A stretch of 64,000 nucleotides of DNA from Pleurocapsa minor HA4230-MV1 (GCA_019359095.1 JAHHHZ010000011.1:62001-126000); one strand, 5' to 3'; shown: positions 44,146 to 53,853, counted from the first letter of the stretch. The notes: a model not told the origin generated them from the sequence alone. Made by a program: numbers and translations.

Positions 44146-44961
44146 GTGTCCTATCATTCTCCTCAAAGTTCTAAAAACGAATCAGAAAGCAATAGTCAAA
44201 TATTAGTTATAGCTAGTATGTTTTTGGCTGCCGTAATCTTGGGAATTTTATTATTCAATTTATTAGTTAATAGTTTGATTAGTATTATTCCCCCAAGTTT
44301 GGAACAAAAACTAGGTTCAGTAATCGCACCTGTGTATGAAGAGCAAGCGGTAGATTCTCCCCAACAAAAAACTCTTAATCAGCTTTTAGATCGCTTGGAG
44401 AGTAAATTACCACCTCAACAACGGGAGAATAATCAATATCAAGTTTTATATATACCTGAAGATACCGTAAATGCGATCGCAATTCCTGGAAACAAAGTAA
44501 TTATTTATCAAGGATTATTAAAAGAAGTCGATTCGGAAAATGAACTGATGATGATCTTAGGACATGAATTGGGACACTTTGCTCATCGAGATCATCTGCG
44601 GGGTTTAGGTAATATTTTGGTGTTGAGAATAACAATTTCTTATTTTTTGGGTGATGCTAGTATTTTTAATTCAATCATCGCCACGAGTATTAAGGCAATT
44701 AGTCAAGCTCAATATTCACAAAAACAAGAACAGCAAGCTGACCAATTTGGCTTGCTGCTATTAGATAAAACTTATAATCAAGTAGCAGGGTCAACTGACT
44801 TTTTTAATCGACTAAGTAAGGAGCAAAAAAGTAATTTTGATTTTCTTGCTTCTCATCCCGCCCCAGCTAAAAGAGCTAAACAAATTAATCGGTTAATTAA
44901 GGAAAATAAATATAGTCTCGGTTCGGTTACACCTTTACCTGAAACTTTGAAATTAGATTGA
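44146..44961 (+). CDS. M48-family zinc metalloprotease
   Basis: 271 residues. One N-terminal membrane helix (ILVIASMFLAAVILGILLFNLL) is followed by the peptidase domain: VNAIAIPGNKVIIYQGLL, the HExxH site in MMILGHELGHFAHRDH and the third ligand in EQQADQFGLLLL, then FDFLASHPAPAKRAKQI, as in BepA/Oma1-like M48C proteases. It probably faces the periplasm for envelope protein quality control. The start is GTG 44146; no ATG fits the frame before the membrane helix. Confidence 0.85.
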   Translation: MSYHSPQSSKNESESNSQILVIASMFLAAVILGILLFNLLVNSLISIIPPSLEQKLGSVIAPVYEEQAVDSPQQKTLNQLLDRLESKLPPQQRENNQYQVLYIPEDTVNAIAIPGNKVIIYQGLLKEVDSENELMMILGHELGHFAHRDHLRGLGNILVLRITISYFLGDASIFNSIIATSIKAISQAQYSQKQEQQADQFGLLLLDKTYNQVAGSTDFFNRLSKEQKSNFDFLASHPAPAKRAKQINRLIKENKYSLGSVTPLPETLKLD

Positions 44962-44996
44962 ATTGATCTTTTACAGCGAAATTCAGTTGGATAGAA

Positions 44997-45039
44997 CCCA
45001 TTACCCATTACCCATTACCCATTACCCATTACCCATTAC
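44997..45039. repeat. CCCATTA heptamer array
   Basis: About six tandem CCCATTA units downstream of the M48 gene, the same heptamer as in front of cmpC (4611-4656). Confidence 0.8.
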
Positions 45040-45131
45040 TTCGATAAATTAATGTGTCTACTCAATTAAAAACTGCTGTAAATGCTCCTGCAATCAAAAA
45101 AATTCGGCTTTCTGTATAGCAATCCCTCTAA

Positions 45132-45267
45132 TTAAGTAGGTGGGTCAAATTAATTAGAAGATAGTCTGGTAGGGAATTAGGGAATTAGGGAATTAGGGAG
45201 AGATAACTAATTACCACTAAAATATATCTTGGTTTTGATTTTATATTTAATTCCTCCTACTTACTTA
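45132..45267. mobile_element. MITE copy 3 (TTAAGTAGGTGGG termini)
   Basis: The left end is TTAAGTAGGTGGGTCAAATT and the right end TTCCTCCTACTTACTTA. The interior holds AGGGAATT heptamers (45170-45198) and no gene. The right end supplies the stop codon of the FeoA gene at 45265. It belongs to the same family as 29036-29252 and 61190-61342. Confidence 0.65.
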
Positions 45268-45537
45268 GATAGGATCGAGATCATCATTGTCATCTTCTGT
45301 TAACGTTTCCACAACTAGAGCATTTACCTCTGGCTTAGAAAGAGTGATAATTTTTTCCTCGATCATAATCTGTACTGCGCCTTGAGGCAGATTTAAGCTC
45401 AACACCACAAAAGGAGTTCCTGGGATTAATCCTTGAGATATTAGTTTCCCCACATAACCACCATAAACGCGACTATAGCCCACAATAGTACCTACTGAAC
45501 CAGTCGACAATTCGGGAATATTAATTGCTGTATTCAT
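45265..45537 (-). CDS. FeoA-domain protein, copy B
   Basis: 90 residues: STGSVGTIVGYSRVYGGYVGKLISQGLIPGTPFVVLSLNLPQGAVQIMIEEKIITLSKPEVNALVV is the SH3-like FeoA domain, which modulates the FeoB ferrous iron transporter. An acidic tail (ETLTEDDNDDLDPI) follows; its TAA stop falls in a MITE end, so the native C-terminus may have been altered. Its ATG overlaps the last base of the upstream FeoA gene. No feoB is in the window. Confidence 0.8.
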   Translation of the reverse strand: MNTAINIPELSTGSVGTIVGYSRVYGGYVGKLISQGLIPGTPFVVLSLNLPQGAVQIMIEEKIITLSKPEVNALVVETLTEDDNDDLDPI

Positions 45538-45905
45538 TACTTTGCTTCACCCACCAAAGTCACCACAACTCTTTGAGCAATTTCTTTGCCAATGCCAATT
45601 AGAGTGTTATTGAGATTTACTACTACTGAACCAGTATTAGTTTTGCTAACTAGCTGCACTTTTTGATCGGGCTTGAACTTGAGATTCCGCAGCTGATGGA
45701 TAATATTTTGTGGCGCGTGAATCTGTTTGATAGTAATAAAATCTCCTATTTTTACTCGATCTAAAAAACTACTGTCAGGATCTAACTGCAACTGATTGCT
45801 TAAATCTGGAGCTAGCTTCAGCGCCGAATCGCTCACAAAAACAAATTCTTGGAATCTTTTAAACTTATGTGTTGTCTGGTGTTGAAAATCTACAGGGTGA
45901 GTCAT
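45537..45905 (-). CDS. FeoA-domain protein, copy A
   Basis: 122 residues from ATG 45905. An N-terminal extension of about 45 residues precedes the FeoA-like SH3 domain (VKIGDFITIKQIHAPQNIIHQLRNLKFKPDQKVQLVSKTNTGSVVVNLNNTLIGIGKEIAQRVVV). The terminal bases overlap copy B, so both are cotranslated. Two tandem FeoA proteins before a separate feoB is a common cyanobacterial pattern; here feoB is missing downstream, where a MITE sits instead. Confidence 0.75.
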   Translation of the reverse strand: MTHPVDFQHQTTHKFKRFQEFVFVSDSALKLAPDLSNQLQLDPDSSFLDRVKIGDFITIKQIHAPQNIIHQLRNLKFKPDQKVQLVSKTNTGSVVVNLNNTLIGIGKEIAQRVVVTLVGEAK

Positions 45906-46062
45906 GGACAATAAAGTTTATTGAGAGTGATTACTATTTAGTTTTTCCTTCTTATAGATATATCGTGATTAATACTTGTTGACAATCTTTTTTAAGTAGA
46001 TTTAAGAATTAGCCTAAATTGGTTTAATTTAATTGATTTAAGTTAAAATCTGGTGGTTGGAG

Positions 46063-47721
46063 CTATAGCTGATAATCAGGGATGCAATTATGTTCCAGAT
46101 AAAAACGATAATCAGCGCAGGCGCGATCGCATTGTGACTGCTCCCAGCCACAGTATTGTTGCAGAGTTTTAGTAACAACAGGCAGCAGATTCATTCCGTA
46201 ATCACCATTCATTGCTAAAGTGGTACGACGGCGCAAAATATCGACTAGAGTATGCGCGAACTCATTAGTTACAGCATAAACAATCTGAGCTTTAATATCG
46301 GGTAAATCTGGGCTAATATACTCTCTTAAAGCAGGATTTTCTTTAGTTAAAGCCAAAACCTCAATGGCGATCGCACCATAAACTGAAAATAAATAGTAAA
46401 TTGTTTCAATTGCAAGAGTAGATTGATATTCATCAATTGTCTGTTGAATTCGTGGATCGTTGGGTAAAATGCAGCCAGGCAGAGGAAGAGAGGCAGTTTG
46501 ACAGGAGATTGGCGATCGCTTCAGGCGCTTTAAAATCTTGTCAACTATTTGTTCACCAACATGGCGATAGGTAGTTAATTTTCCACCAATCAGCGACCAT
46601 AAATTAACTACGCCTTCTCGGCGGTGATCGAAGATAATATGCTTACGGGTAATGCTCCCTGGTTTTTTCCCCTCAGAGTTAGGTAAAGGACGGACACCAG
46701 AATAGGTGAACTTAACATCATCCCGTCTTAAATTAGCCTTGGGAATGATATTATTAGTTTCCTGCAATAAATAGTCAATTTCAGCATTGTCAGCTTTGAT
46801 CTGAGCGAGATCATCTTTGTAGGGTAGATCGGTAGTGCCGATGAGATACTTGCCCAGCCAAGGAATAATAAAGAAAGGACGACCATCAGATTTTGCCTCA
46901 ACGTAGAGAGTTGTTTCGGGTGCGCCAGGAAATTTATCAACTACAATATGACTACCTTTCGTACTACCATTCTTATTTGTCTTACCAATAAAAAATCGAT
47001 CTCCCCCTTTACGACCTCGCTGACATACCCGATCGATCCAGGGCCCTGCGGTGTTAATAATGATGGCATCTTTGCTACCTGAGATGGTAATATTTTCTCC
47101 CGTGAGCTTGTCTTGACAAACAACATCAGTAATGCGGTCATCTGCGATCGCTAATTCCGTTACTTCCAGATAGTTAAAGGCGATCGCTCCAGCATTTTGA
47201 GCCGAGATAATGTTTTCTAAACAAAGACGCTCTGCTAAAGCTACCTGAGCATCGTAATACTGTGCAGCACCTACCAAGTTTTCTGGCTCAAGGGTGCGGA
47301 ATAGCTGCTTAAACTTCTTCTCGGGCAACATCCGATGGGTGGGGAGGGTTTTATTGTAGCTAAAAAGATCGTAAAGGATCATTCCTGCCCAAATCTGACT
47401 ATAGGGACGAGAGCGATCGTGATAAATAGGAATAGTAAGCTGTAGTGGAGCAACCAAATGCGGTGCGGTCTGAAGTAACACTTCTCGCTCTTTTAAAGAC
47501 TCTCTAACCAAGGGAAACTCAAAATACTCTAAATAGCGCAAACCACCGTGAATGAGACGGCTAGACCAGCTAGAGCTACCGCTAGCAAAATCATTCTGCT
47601 CCACCAGAATCGTATTTAGTCCCCTGATGGCAGCATCTCTGGCGACACCTGCTCCGTTAATTCCACCACCGATAATAATTACATCGTATTCTCTCTGTTG
47701 AATCTGTGCTAAATCTCGCAT
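46063..47721 (-). CDS. glpD: Glycerol-3-phosphate dehydrogenase (FAD, GlpD)
   Basis: 552 residues, normal length. It oxidises glycerol-3-phosphate to dihydroxyacetone phosphate and feeds electrons to quinone at the membrane. The FAD-binding start is DVIIIGGGINGAGVARDAAIRG, followed by QNDFASGSSSWSSRLIHGGLRYLE, NTAGPWIDRVC, GTTDLPY and YSGVRPLP, all standard GlpD motifs, with the C-terminal cap domain. Frame intact. No glycerol kinase or facilitator is adjacent. Confidence 0.93.
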   Translation of the reverse strand: MRDLAQIQQREYDVIIIGGGINGAGVARDAAIRGLNTILVEQNDFASGSSSWSSRLIHGGLRYLEYFEFPLVRESLKEREVLLQTAPHLVAPLQLTIPIYHDRSRPYSQIWAGMILYDLFSYNKTLPTHRMLPEKKFKQLFRTLEPENLVGAAQYYDAQVALAERLCLENIISAQNAGAIAFNYLEVTELAIADDRITDVVCQDKLTGENITISGSKDAIIINTAGPWIDRVCQRGRKGGDRFFIGKTNKNGSTKGSHIVVDKFPGAPETTLYVEAKSDGRPFFIIPWLGKYLIGTTDLPYKDDLAQIKADNAEIDYLLQETNNIIPKANLRRDDVKFTYSGVRPLPNSEGKKPGSITRKHIIFDHRREGVVNLWSLIGGKLTTYRHVGEQIVDKILKRLKRSPISCQTASLPLPGCILPNDPRIQQTIDEYQSTLAIETIYYLFSVYGAIAIEVLALTKENPALREYISPDLPDIKAQIVYAVTNEFAHTLVDILRRRTTLAMNGDYGMNLLPVVTKTLQQYCGWEQSQCDRACADYRFYLEHNCIPDYQL

Positions 47722-47985
47722 AACGACTGTTACTTAAAAATGCTGGCAATTATTTATAAACTAACTAAGATCGGCGAACAATAGAGTCAGTAATAAAAAT
47801 TTATTGGTTCAAGAAATCTGCCTCATTACCACTAAAGTGTTGGAAATTGACACATAAAAGTTAGGGTAAATCATTTCAACTTTATAGCTCTACAGCAAGC
47901 CATGGGTGAATTGCAACTACTCAACAAGACGTAACATTCAGATAGTAATATTTTAGATAGGGAAAAAAATTGTCTAAAATTTAAA

Positions 47986-48903
47986 ATGTTTAAAAAAGCC
48001 AGTTTAAATAAAAATGTTCATCAGCAAGAATTAAATTGGTTTAAAGTTATTTTCCAATGGCAATCTTCCGTCATTCCAGCGATTATCCCTAGGGTTATTT
48101 TCTGTGGATTTTTTGGTTTATTTATATCTATTTTTCACTTTTATTATTTAAATGTTGGTTTGCCAATTCTGAGTAGTGTTGTTCCGAGTATTGTTTTGGG
48201 TTTATTATTAGTCTTTCGGACGAATACTGCTTACGAACGTTTTTGGGAAGGTCGTAAACTTTGGGGAGCATTAGTAAATGCTATTCGTAATTTAGCTCGT
48301 GCTATTTTAGTTTCTGTCCAGGACAATAGTGTAGAGGAAAGACAAGAAAAAATTGAGATATTAAATCTGTTAATAGTTTTTGCGATCGCAACTAAATTAC
48401 ATTTAAGAGACCAAACAATTAATGATAAAACTAGAGATTTACTACCGACTATTTGGTATGAAAAGCTACAAAAAGCCCATAATCCCCCATTACAAGTAGC
48501 CTTTTTAATTCAAGATTATCTTCAACAACAATTTTATCGTGAGCGCATTAATAGCTATCAGCTAACATCAATGTTACAATTATTAGATGCAATGGTTGAT
48601 ACTTTAGGTGGATGTGAACGCATTTTAAAAACGCCCATACCAGTTGCATATTCAATTCATCTCAAACAACTATTATTAATTTATTGTCTAACATTGCCAT
48701 TTCAATTAGTGACTGAATTACAATGGTTGACAGCACCGATAGTTAGTGTAATTAGCTTTACGGTTTTTGGTATAGAACAAATTGGGATTGAAATTGAAAA
48801 TCCTTTTGGACACGATGCTAATGATTTACCATTAGAAAATATTTGTAAAACTATTCAAATAAATATTGAAGAATTAATTAACTTTTCTCTATATATTCGG
48901 TAA
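47986..48903 (+). CDS. Bestrophin-family anion channel
   Basis: 305 residues. The family marks are RVIFCGFFGLF, VVPSIVLGLLLVFRTNTAYERFWEGRKLWGALVNAIRNLAR and, near the end, IEIENPFGHDANDLPLENIC. About four membrane helices. Bestrophins form pentameric anion channels; thylakoid relatives in algae and plants have been linked to Cl- or HCO3- flux, so a carbon or ion-balance role is possible here (inference). A single-gene unit. Confidence 0.85.
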   Translation: MFKKASLNKNVHQQELNWFKVIFQWQSSVIPAIIPRVIFCGFFGLFISIFHFYYLNVGLPILSSVVPSIVLGLLLVFRTNTAYERFWEGRKLWGALVNAIRNLARAILVSVQDNSVEERQEKIEILNLLIVFAIATKLHLRDQTINDKTRDLLPTIWYEKLQKAHNPPLQVAFLIQDYLQQQFYRERINSYQLTSMLQLLDAMVDTLGGCERILKTPIPVAYSIHLKQLLLIYCLTLPFQLVTELQWLTAPIVSVISFTVFGIEQIGIEIENPFGHDANDLPLENICKTIQINIEELINFSLYIR

Positions 48904-48947
48904 TGCATTAAAAGCGATCGCTAATTCAATAGATCTATCGCAACTTT

Positions 48948-51584
48948 TTATTCAATATTAATGGGATCGACATCGATAGTCATGCTGACGGTTCTAGGTA
49001 AACGCGATCGCAGCAGTAAATTGAGATCGGGTAAATTATCTTTTGCCGTGGCGGGAAACTTGAGTAAAATTTGCCAGCGATAACGACGAGCAACCCGCAT
49101 GATATTGGCTGGTGCTGGGCCTAAAATCTCGTATTCTGGGCTTAGGGTGTTAATTAGAATATCTGCCAAGGTTTCAGCCGCTTTTTCTACTTCTCTCTCA
49201 TCAATACTGCTCAGTTTAATCAGGATGAGATTGCCATAGGGAGGATAGTTTAGTTCGGCTCTTTGCTCTAACTCGGTGTTGCTGAAATCATCATAGTTAT
49301 GGGTTTTAACGGCTTGAATTACAGGATGTTCGGGGGAATAGGTTTGCAGAATTACTCTACCTGGAAGATCTCCTCTGCCTGCTCTACCTGCCACCTGAGT
49401 CAAAGTCTGGAAAGCTCTTTCGGCTGCACGATAATCACTGCGATGTAATAAGCCATCTGCTGCGACAATACCCACAAGAGTAACCCCCGCAATATCTAAG
49501 CCTTTGGTGAGCATTTGAGTGCCGATTAAAATATCTGCTTCTTGGTGAATAAAGCGATCGATTAACTGACGATGTGCGTCTTTGTTCCTGGTGGTGTCGC
49601 TATCATAGCGAATTGTGCGGAGTTCAGGAAATAATTTAGCTAATTCTTGAGTAACTTTCTGTGTCCCGCTACCAAAAAACTTGAGATAGGGAGAATTACA
49701 TTCTGGGCAGATTTTAGGCTGGATCTGAGTATGATTGCAATAGTGACAGCGCAAGAGTTTCGCTGCTCCTTCATGGGTGTGGTGATAGGATAAAGAAACA
49801 TCACAGTCTGGGCATTCCATCACATAGCCACAACTGCGACAGGAAACAAAAGTACTGTGTCCTCGCCTGGGGATAAATAAAATACCCTGTTGTCCTTGGG
49901 ATTTCATTTCGGCGATCGCTTTTTGCAGAGATAAGCTAAAAATAGATCTATTCCCGCGACTCAATTCCTGACGCAGATCGATAATTGATACTTGCGGTAA
50001 TGGACGTGCAGCAATTCTTTCGGGTAGGGATAAATAAAATCCAGTTTCATTCTGTAGGGGCGAACGCCCTAAAGGATTAGCTAGCGCGTCGCCGTTCGCC
50101 CTTACGTCAACAACATCGGTTAAACTCTCTAATGAAGGAGTGGCAGAACCTAAAACAAGAGGGCAATTTTCCAACTCAGCTCGCCATTGAGCTACCTTAC
50201 GGGCGTGATAAGTAGGAGCAGGACGATCTTGTTTAAAACTGGAGTCATGTTCTTCATCCAGGACAATTAAGCCCAGATTTGGCAGAGGAGCAAAGATTGC
50301 CGATCGCGTGCCAATTATTACCTGGGGTTCTCCCTGAATTGTTTGTCGCCAAGTATCGTAGCGTTCATTAGCCGATAATTTACTGTGATAAACGCACACT
50401 TGTGTCCCAAATCGAGCGCGAAAGCGATCTGTAAGCTGCGGTGTTAAACCAATTTCAGGTACGAGTACTAAAGCCGATTTCCCTTCTGCTAAAACAGGTG
50501 CGATCGCCTGAAGATAAACTTCGGTTTTTCCCGAACCCGTTACACCGTGTAGAAGCAGTTGAGCATAATCTTGTTGAGCATTAATTACAGCCAGAGCATT
50601 AGCTTGAGCCAGACTAAGTTCCTTGGGTCGATCTGCTGCTTGCATAACACCCTGTTCGTGACGCAAAATTTCTCGTTCAGACAGAACAATATAACCTTTG
50701 GCTTCTAAGTTCTTAACCGTGTTAGAAGTGGTACTGCATAAACCGATTAAGTCTTTAAGCCATAATTCCCCACCCCTGTTTTTCAGCATCTGTAATATTT
50801 CCTGCTGTCTGCTGGTTAGATCCTCCAATAAAATACTGGTTGCTAGGGTAACAGCAGTTTTTAGCTTGGGTTTGGCTCGTTTGGGGGGTTCAAGATAATT
50901 TTCTACCCAACCTCTTTTACTAAGTTCTCTAATACCACGACTTGCCCCTTTTACCTTATTTCTGAGATGATTAACACTATAATCGCCGTCTTTTTGACTT
51001 TGTAACAATCTGAGGACTTTTCCTGCCACTACACTACAAAAAGTTTCCGCACCAGGAGGCAGATCGAAACTTAATTTAACTCTTCTTTGCGATCGCCCTA
51101 ATAAACCAGGAGGTAGAGCTACCCGAATCGCACTCATTAAATCAGTACTATAGTAGTCAGCAATTTTTTCTAACAGGTGCCAATAGCTATCTTTAAAAAA
51201 CCCTGAAGTAATTACATCTTCTATAGGGCGAATTCTTGCGGGATCTAAATCTGCGGGAGGTGAGGTAACAAGACGGATCGCAATTCCCCCGATCAGTTGC
51301 ATACCAAAAGGAACGCTAACAATATCGCCAGACTGTACTATTAACTCAGGGGGAAGACTATAGGTATATAATCCTTGGGTTTCTCCTGGGGAATCGACTA
51401 AAACCTCAACCCACTGCTGAGGATTCATTTCATAAATTACTTGTGGTTCAGCCACTAACAGGTTGGTTGAAATCGCTGTTTCGTAGAGATGAGGACACGC
51501 CTTGTCTTGTTTCCCACTAAGAGTAAGTTCGTGGCGATCGCTACTATTGATTGAGGACATATGCTGATCGGTACCAGTTAGCAT
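48948..51584 (-). CDS. priA: Primosomal helicase PriA with in-frame repeat insertion
   Basis: 878 residues, somewhat long. PriA restarts replication forks. Walker A is LLHGVTGSGKTEVYL, the DEEHD box LIVLDEEHDSSFKQ and motif III GSATPSLESL. Zinc-binding cysteines lie in CRSCGYVMECPDCDVSL, LRCHYCNHTQIQPKICPEC, and helicase motifs V/VI in GTQMLTKGLD and QVAGRAGRG. About 18 extra residues (VRANGDALANPLGRSPLQ) after motif III come from a palindromic repeat at 50054-50105. The 50-residue N-terminal extension before MNPQQWVEVLVD is atypical, so a later ATG may be the real start. Confidence 0.93.
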   Translation of the reverse strand: MLTGTDQHMSSINSSDRHELTLSGKQDKACPHLYETAISTNLLVAEPQVIYEMNPQQWVEVLVDSPGETQGLYTYSLPPELIVQSGDIVSVPFGMQLIGGIAIRLVTSPPADLDPARIRPIEDVITSGFFKDSYWHLLEKIADYYSTDLMSAIRVALPPGLLGRSQRRVKLSFDLPPGAETFCSVVAGKVLRLLQSQKDGDYSVNHLRNKVKGASRGIRELSKRGWVENYLEPPKRAKPKLKTAVTLATSILLEDLTSRQQEILQMLKNRGGELWLKDLIGLCSTTSNTVKNLEAKGYIVLSEREILRHEQGVMQAADRPKELSLAQANALAVINAQQDYAQLLLHGVTGSGKTEVYLQAIAPVLAEGKSALVLVPEIGLTPQLTDRFRARFGTQVCVYHSKLSANERYDTWRQTIQGEPQVIIGTRSAIFAPLPNLGLIVLDEEHDSSFKQDRPAPTYHARKVAQWRAELENCPLVLGSATPSLESLTDVVDVRANGDALANPLGRSPLQNETGFYLSLPERIAARPLPQVSIIDLRQELSRGNRSIFSLSLQKAIAEMKSQGQQGILFIPRRGHSTFVSCRSCGYVMECPDCDVSLSYHHTHEGAAKLLRCHYCNHTQIQPKICPECNSPYLKFFGSGTQKVTQELAKLFPELRTIRYDSDTTRNKDAHRQLIDRFIHQEADILIGTQMLTKGLDIAGVTLVGIVAADGLLHRSDYRAAERAFQTLTQVAGRAGRGDLPGRVILQTYSPEHPVIQAVKTHNYDDFSNTELEQRAELNYPPYGNLILIKLSSIDEREVEKAAETLADILINTLSPEYEILGPAPANIMRVARRYRWQILLKFPATAKDNLPDLNLLLRSRLPRTVSMTIDVDPINIE
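50054..50105. repeat. Palindromic GTAGGGGCGAACG repeat inside priA
   Basis: The arms GTAGGGGCGAACG and CGTTCGCCCTTAC are inverted; nested between them are CCTAAAGGATTAGC and GCGCGTCGCC, modules of the other dispersed family. It is thus a composite of two repeat types. The priA frame stays open across it. Confidence 0.75.
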
Positions 51585-52267
51585 TGAAACCTTATTTTAG
51601 TATACGTACAAGAATACTATCTTAGAACCACTTTATGTAGATAGATAGTTTCATTGACTTGCAGACCATAAAATGTTGGTAAAAACAGCTTTTTTTTGTA
51701 TGTTAAATAACATTAATGTCATAAATCAGCAGCTAAAATCTAAATGTCAAATAAATTACATTATTAAACGTACCTTGAGGTCATCACCCCATTACAAACA
51801 GCAATTCAAAGTAAAGAGGAATACATTTTTTTGTCTGATTTTGTGACAGTATATTAAGAAATTCTGCTCGAATAATAGACTAATAAATGGATTCAGTTTA
51901 AATCATCTAACTAAGCTCTAAGCAACATTACAAGCTAAATACAGCTATTCATTTCAGTCTTAGCAATCTACAAAAATACTATATCTATAGGAAAAAAAAC
52001 CTTAAGAAAATCTATACTTTTTCTATAAAAACTCTGAAGTGTGAGACCTTAATAACCAAAGTAAAGCTTGAATCTAGAAAAAATAATTTTTCTAGTTAAT
52101 AATTTACATTGCTTGGCATTTTATATTTTAATTCTGAGCGTCAAACTATTGGTTTCTTCGGTCTATATAAGCAAAGTAAATGTAAACTAGCTTTTTCAGT
52201 TAAAAACAATTATAAATTTTCCATTAAATACTAAAAAATCTTTTTAGCAAAAGAGGAAATTAAGTTC
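51585..52267. other. Long leader between priA and sigma-factor gene
   Basis: 680 bp of AT-rich DNA without a convincing gene, repeat or hairpin. Since priA and the sigma gene diverge, both promoters must lie here. The length suggests a long regulated leader for the sigma factor. I see no recognisable riboswitch or small RNA. Confidence 0.5.
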
Positions 52268-53374
52268 ATGAACACAGTCAAATTGACAGAAAAAGACGAC
52301 TACATTTTAGACATTACCATAGACGAAGCTACTGATGATCTAAGCGACGACTTAAAGCTGGTGGAAGCAGAATACTCTGATGAGGATCAGGTTTCTGGTG
52401 CAGGTAGTCGGCGTAAGCTCCCTTTAGAAGATAATATTGGCGCGTTTTTCAAAGAGATGGCTCGTTATCCTCTTTTGACGGCAGAAGAAGAAATTATCTT
52501 GGCAAATGATGTCAAATTAATGTTACGAGTTGAAAAAGTTAGGCAAAAGCTGCGGGAAAAAAATCAGGAACAGCCTACTAAAGAGGAATTGTCGGCAGAG
52601 ATGGGATTAGAGTCCCCCAGACAGTTAGATCTGCTGCTGTATCGAGGAAAAGTAGCAAAACGTAAAATGATCCGCTCCAATTTGCGTTTAGTAGTTTCCA
52701 TCGCCAAACGATATCTCAACCGAGGTGTTCCTTTCTTAGACTTAATTCAAGAAGGCGCAATTGGACTAAATCGAGCCACGGAAAAGTTCGATCCCAATAA
52801 GGGCTATAAGTTCTCTACCTATGCTTACTGGTGGATTCGTCAGGCGATTACTCGTACAATTGCCAATGATGCTCGTACCATTCGCTTACCGATTCATATT
52901 GTCGAGAAGTTAAACAAGCTGAAAAAAGCCCAGCGCAACCTAAAACAAAGACTGCAACGTAATCCCAGCGAAGATGAATTGGCTCAAGAGTTAAAAATAT
53001 CCCCTCCTCAACTGCGTCAATTATTAGAATTACGTCGTCAATCTCTATCTTTAAACCATCGTGTAGGTAAGGCGGAAGATACAGAGTTAGTCGATCTGCT
53101 AGAAGACAGTGAACTCCAGCTTCCTGAAGAACGGATGAGTGAAACAATGATGCGTCAGGATATTACTGATGTTTTGGATGATGTTTTAACTCAAAGAGAA
53201 AAAGACGTAATTTGTCTACGTTATGGCTTATCGACCAGCCAACCCTACACCCTAGAAGAAGTGGGGGGTATGTTTAGTCTTTCCCGCGAGAGAGTGCGTC
53301 AGATTCAAAGTAAAGCCATGCGCAAGCTGCGTCGTCCTCAAGTAGCTCGTCGTCTCAAAGGATGGTTGAATTAA
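52268..53374 (+). CDS. Group 2 sigma-70 factor
   Basis: 368 residues. Regions 1.2 (DNIGAFFKEMARYPLLTAEEEI), 2 (RSNLRLVVSIAKRYLNRGVPFLDLIQEGAIGLNRATEKFDPNKGYKFSTYAYWWIRQAITRTI), 3 and 4 (QREKDVICLRYGLS...YTLEEVGGMFSLSRERVRQIQSKAMRKLRRP) are complete. The housekeeping factor has a longer acidic N-terminus, so this is a non-essential group 2 member (SigB-SigE class) used for stress or nutrient responses. I cannot say which letter. AAGAGGAAATTAAGTTC precedes the ATG. Confidence 0.92.
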   Translation: MNTVKLTEKDDYILDITIDEATDDLSDDLKLVEAEYSDEDQVSGAGSRRKLPLEDNIGAFFKEMARYPLLTAEEEIILANDVKLMLRVEKVRQKLREKNQEQPTKEELSAEMGLESPRQLDLLLYRGKVAKRKMIRSNLRLVVSIAKRYLNRGVPFLDLIQEGAIGLNRATEKFDPNKGYKFSTYAYWWIRQAITRTIANDARTIRLPIHIVEKLNKLKKAQRNLKQRLQRNPSEDELAQELKISPPQLRQLLELRRQSLSLNHRVGKAEDTELVDLLEDSELQLPEERMSETMMRQDITDVLDDVLTQREKDVICLRYGLSTSQPYTLEEVGGMFSLSRERVRQIQSKAMRKLRRPQVARRLKGWLN

Positions 53375-53453
53375 TCGGTGTTGTTGATTTAAGCGTTTAA
53401 TTTTCAAATCTCAATTATGCAACGTCAATTAGTCAAGTCAATCAATAGTTCCC

Positions 53454-53486
53454 AACCTCTCTTGCAATCCCAGGAGAGGTTTTTTA
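53454..53486 (+). terminator. Rho-independent terminator after the sigma factor
   Basis: AACCTCTC (53454-53461) pairs with GAGAGGTT (53474-53481), followed by TTTTT. It lies 80 bp past the sigma-factor stop. Confidence 0.8.
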
Positions 53487-53499
53487 TCAATGAGCAGTG

Positions 53500-53845
53500 A
53501 ACATTGAACATTGAACAATTGATAACGAAGTGCGATATGCCCTAAAGGACTAACTTCGTGTCGCGGAGCGGTATCTCCAACTATGCGAGACAAGTCCTTT
53601 AGGACGCGAAGGACGGACGCGCAAGCTGACGCGAAGCTAACCCTTTAGGGCGACGCGAAGCTAGTACTTTAGTGAATCCTTTAGGATAAACAAAAATTCT
53701 TTTTTTCAAAAGAGGTAACTGATCATTGTGACGCATATCCTTTAGGGAAGCTAATCCTTTAGGACTCATTGCTCATTGCTCATTGTGACGCGAGCTTGCG
53801 AGCTAATCCTTTAGGACTCATTGCTCCTTGTTCATTGCTCCTTGT
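53500..53845. repeat. Dense mosaic of dispersed repeat modules
   Basis: GAACATT heptamers are followed by repeated modules: CCTAAAGGAC, CTTCGTGTCGCGGAGCGG, TATCTCCAACTATGCGA, AAGTCCTTTAGGAC, GACGCGAAGCTA, GAATCCTTTAGGA, and finally TTGCTCATTGCTCATTG / TTGTTCATTGCTCC heptamer-like units. There is no coding potential. The modules also occur at 33393-33500, 56375-56660 and 61384-61480. Confidence 0.75.
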
Positions 53846-53853
53846 TCATTGCT

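Noticed and set aside
51585-52267. Small RNA or riboswitch before the sigma-factor gene
   Set aside because: Apart from AT-richness I see no conserved motif or stable hairpin; only transcript data could support it.
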